The translations under genes and the position numbers were made by a program. From Perkinsus marinus ATCC 50983 (Eukaryota > Perkinsozoa > Perkinsida > Perkinsidae): DNA of 31,868 nucleotides. Shown piece by piece: positions 31,515 through 31,868 of the stretch (the first letter of the stretch is position 1; each line of letters starts with the position of its first letter). The notes beneath the pieces are model-generated. The model had not been told where the DNA came from. It ran no database searches and saw only the letters and a program-made list of their open reading frames with translations. The stretch lies in contig NW_003210195.1 in assembly GCF_000006405.1 (NCBI RefSeq), positions 34,934 through 66,801 on the forward strand. The letters run 5' to 3'.

Positions 31515-31868
31515 TCGGTCTAGCGGTTCTGCGGTAATCACAATGAACCTCACATTCTCAGGGTCTATTCGGAGTCACCTCTGATGTTATTGTATAACAC
31601 AAACTACTGCCTGATTCTGCGAGACTCCCCATTCGCGAGGTGTTGGATCATGACGAAGAACGCGAGACCAGAAACGTGTTGCAACTGAACATTCTAAGAG
31701 TCAGTTAAGATTTGATGCACTGAAATCCCCCTATTGAGAATCTAATCGATACAGCTCAGTTCCAATACCGTCCCCCTATATTGAACGCGAATACAACAAC
31801 ATCGTTTAGGAAATTGCATTCAGCATGACGGATGTTGTAGATCAGAAAATGGCTGTAGCATATCTATT
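31515..31868. repeat. GAPDH 3'-flank repeat, right copy, cut by window end
   Basis: It matches 29600-30007 in the same orientation. The window ends one base into the position of the GAPDH stop codon (base 31868 corresponds to 30007), so a second minus-strand GAPDH gene probably starts right outside. Confidence 0.85.

Overview
The window is nuclear DNA of a unicellular eukaryote. Its protein genes are broken by very short GT-AG introns, mostly 39-62 bases, packed closely together. All three stop codons end real genes (TAA in GAPDH, TAG in ATP synthase gamma, TGA in symplekin), so the code is standard. Short introns, roughly even base composition, an intronless and highly codon-biased GAPDH, and an AG a few bases before several start codons (as in spliced-leader trans-splicing) suggest an alveolate of the Perkinsus type. 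That assignment is inference. Exon models were built by eye from reading frame, intron phase and family conservation.

Left third. A 5'-truncated pepsin-like protease (1-717) is followed by a 1.8 kb DNA transposon (1960-3778) holding a broken Ulp1/C48 protease. It is bounded by a 9-base target duplication and by eight copies of a 16-base module, four inverted at the left end and four direct at the right. Three minus-strand genes follow: a coiled-coil protein (3837-5600), a nuclear alpha-solenoid protein with acidic tail (5875-7355) and an Efg1-type rRNA-processing protein (7507-8801).

Middle. 8.8-16.1 kb is gene-poor. It has a degenerate tRNA-Pro-derived element, two small genes that may be related (one with a clear signal peptide, 11111-11747), an ankyrin-repeat gene whose introns fall at repeat boundaries (12442-13811), and a 100-base assembly gap.

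Right half. A long plus-strand symplekin/Pta1 gene (16159-22506; pre-mRNA 3'-end processing scaffold) is followed 98 bases later by a Rad9-like checkpoint clamp gene (22605-24676). A polyQ protein with a PAM2 motif, predicted to bind poly(A)-binding protein, lies on the minus strand (25712-26698), head-to-head with mitochondrial ATP synthase gamma (26871-28758). GAPDH lies on the minus strand (30007-31029). Its 3' flank is repeated at the right edge, so another GAPDH copy probably begins just outside.

Repeats. A dispersed repeat of about 150 bases occurs four times, three of them in introns. A hairpin-rich MITE-like insert lies in ATP synthase gamma intron 1. A GTA microsatellite starts exactly at a symplekin splice donor.
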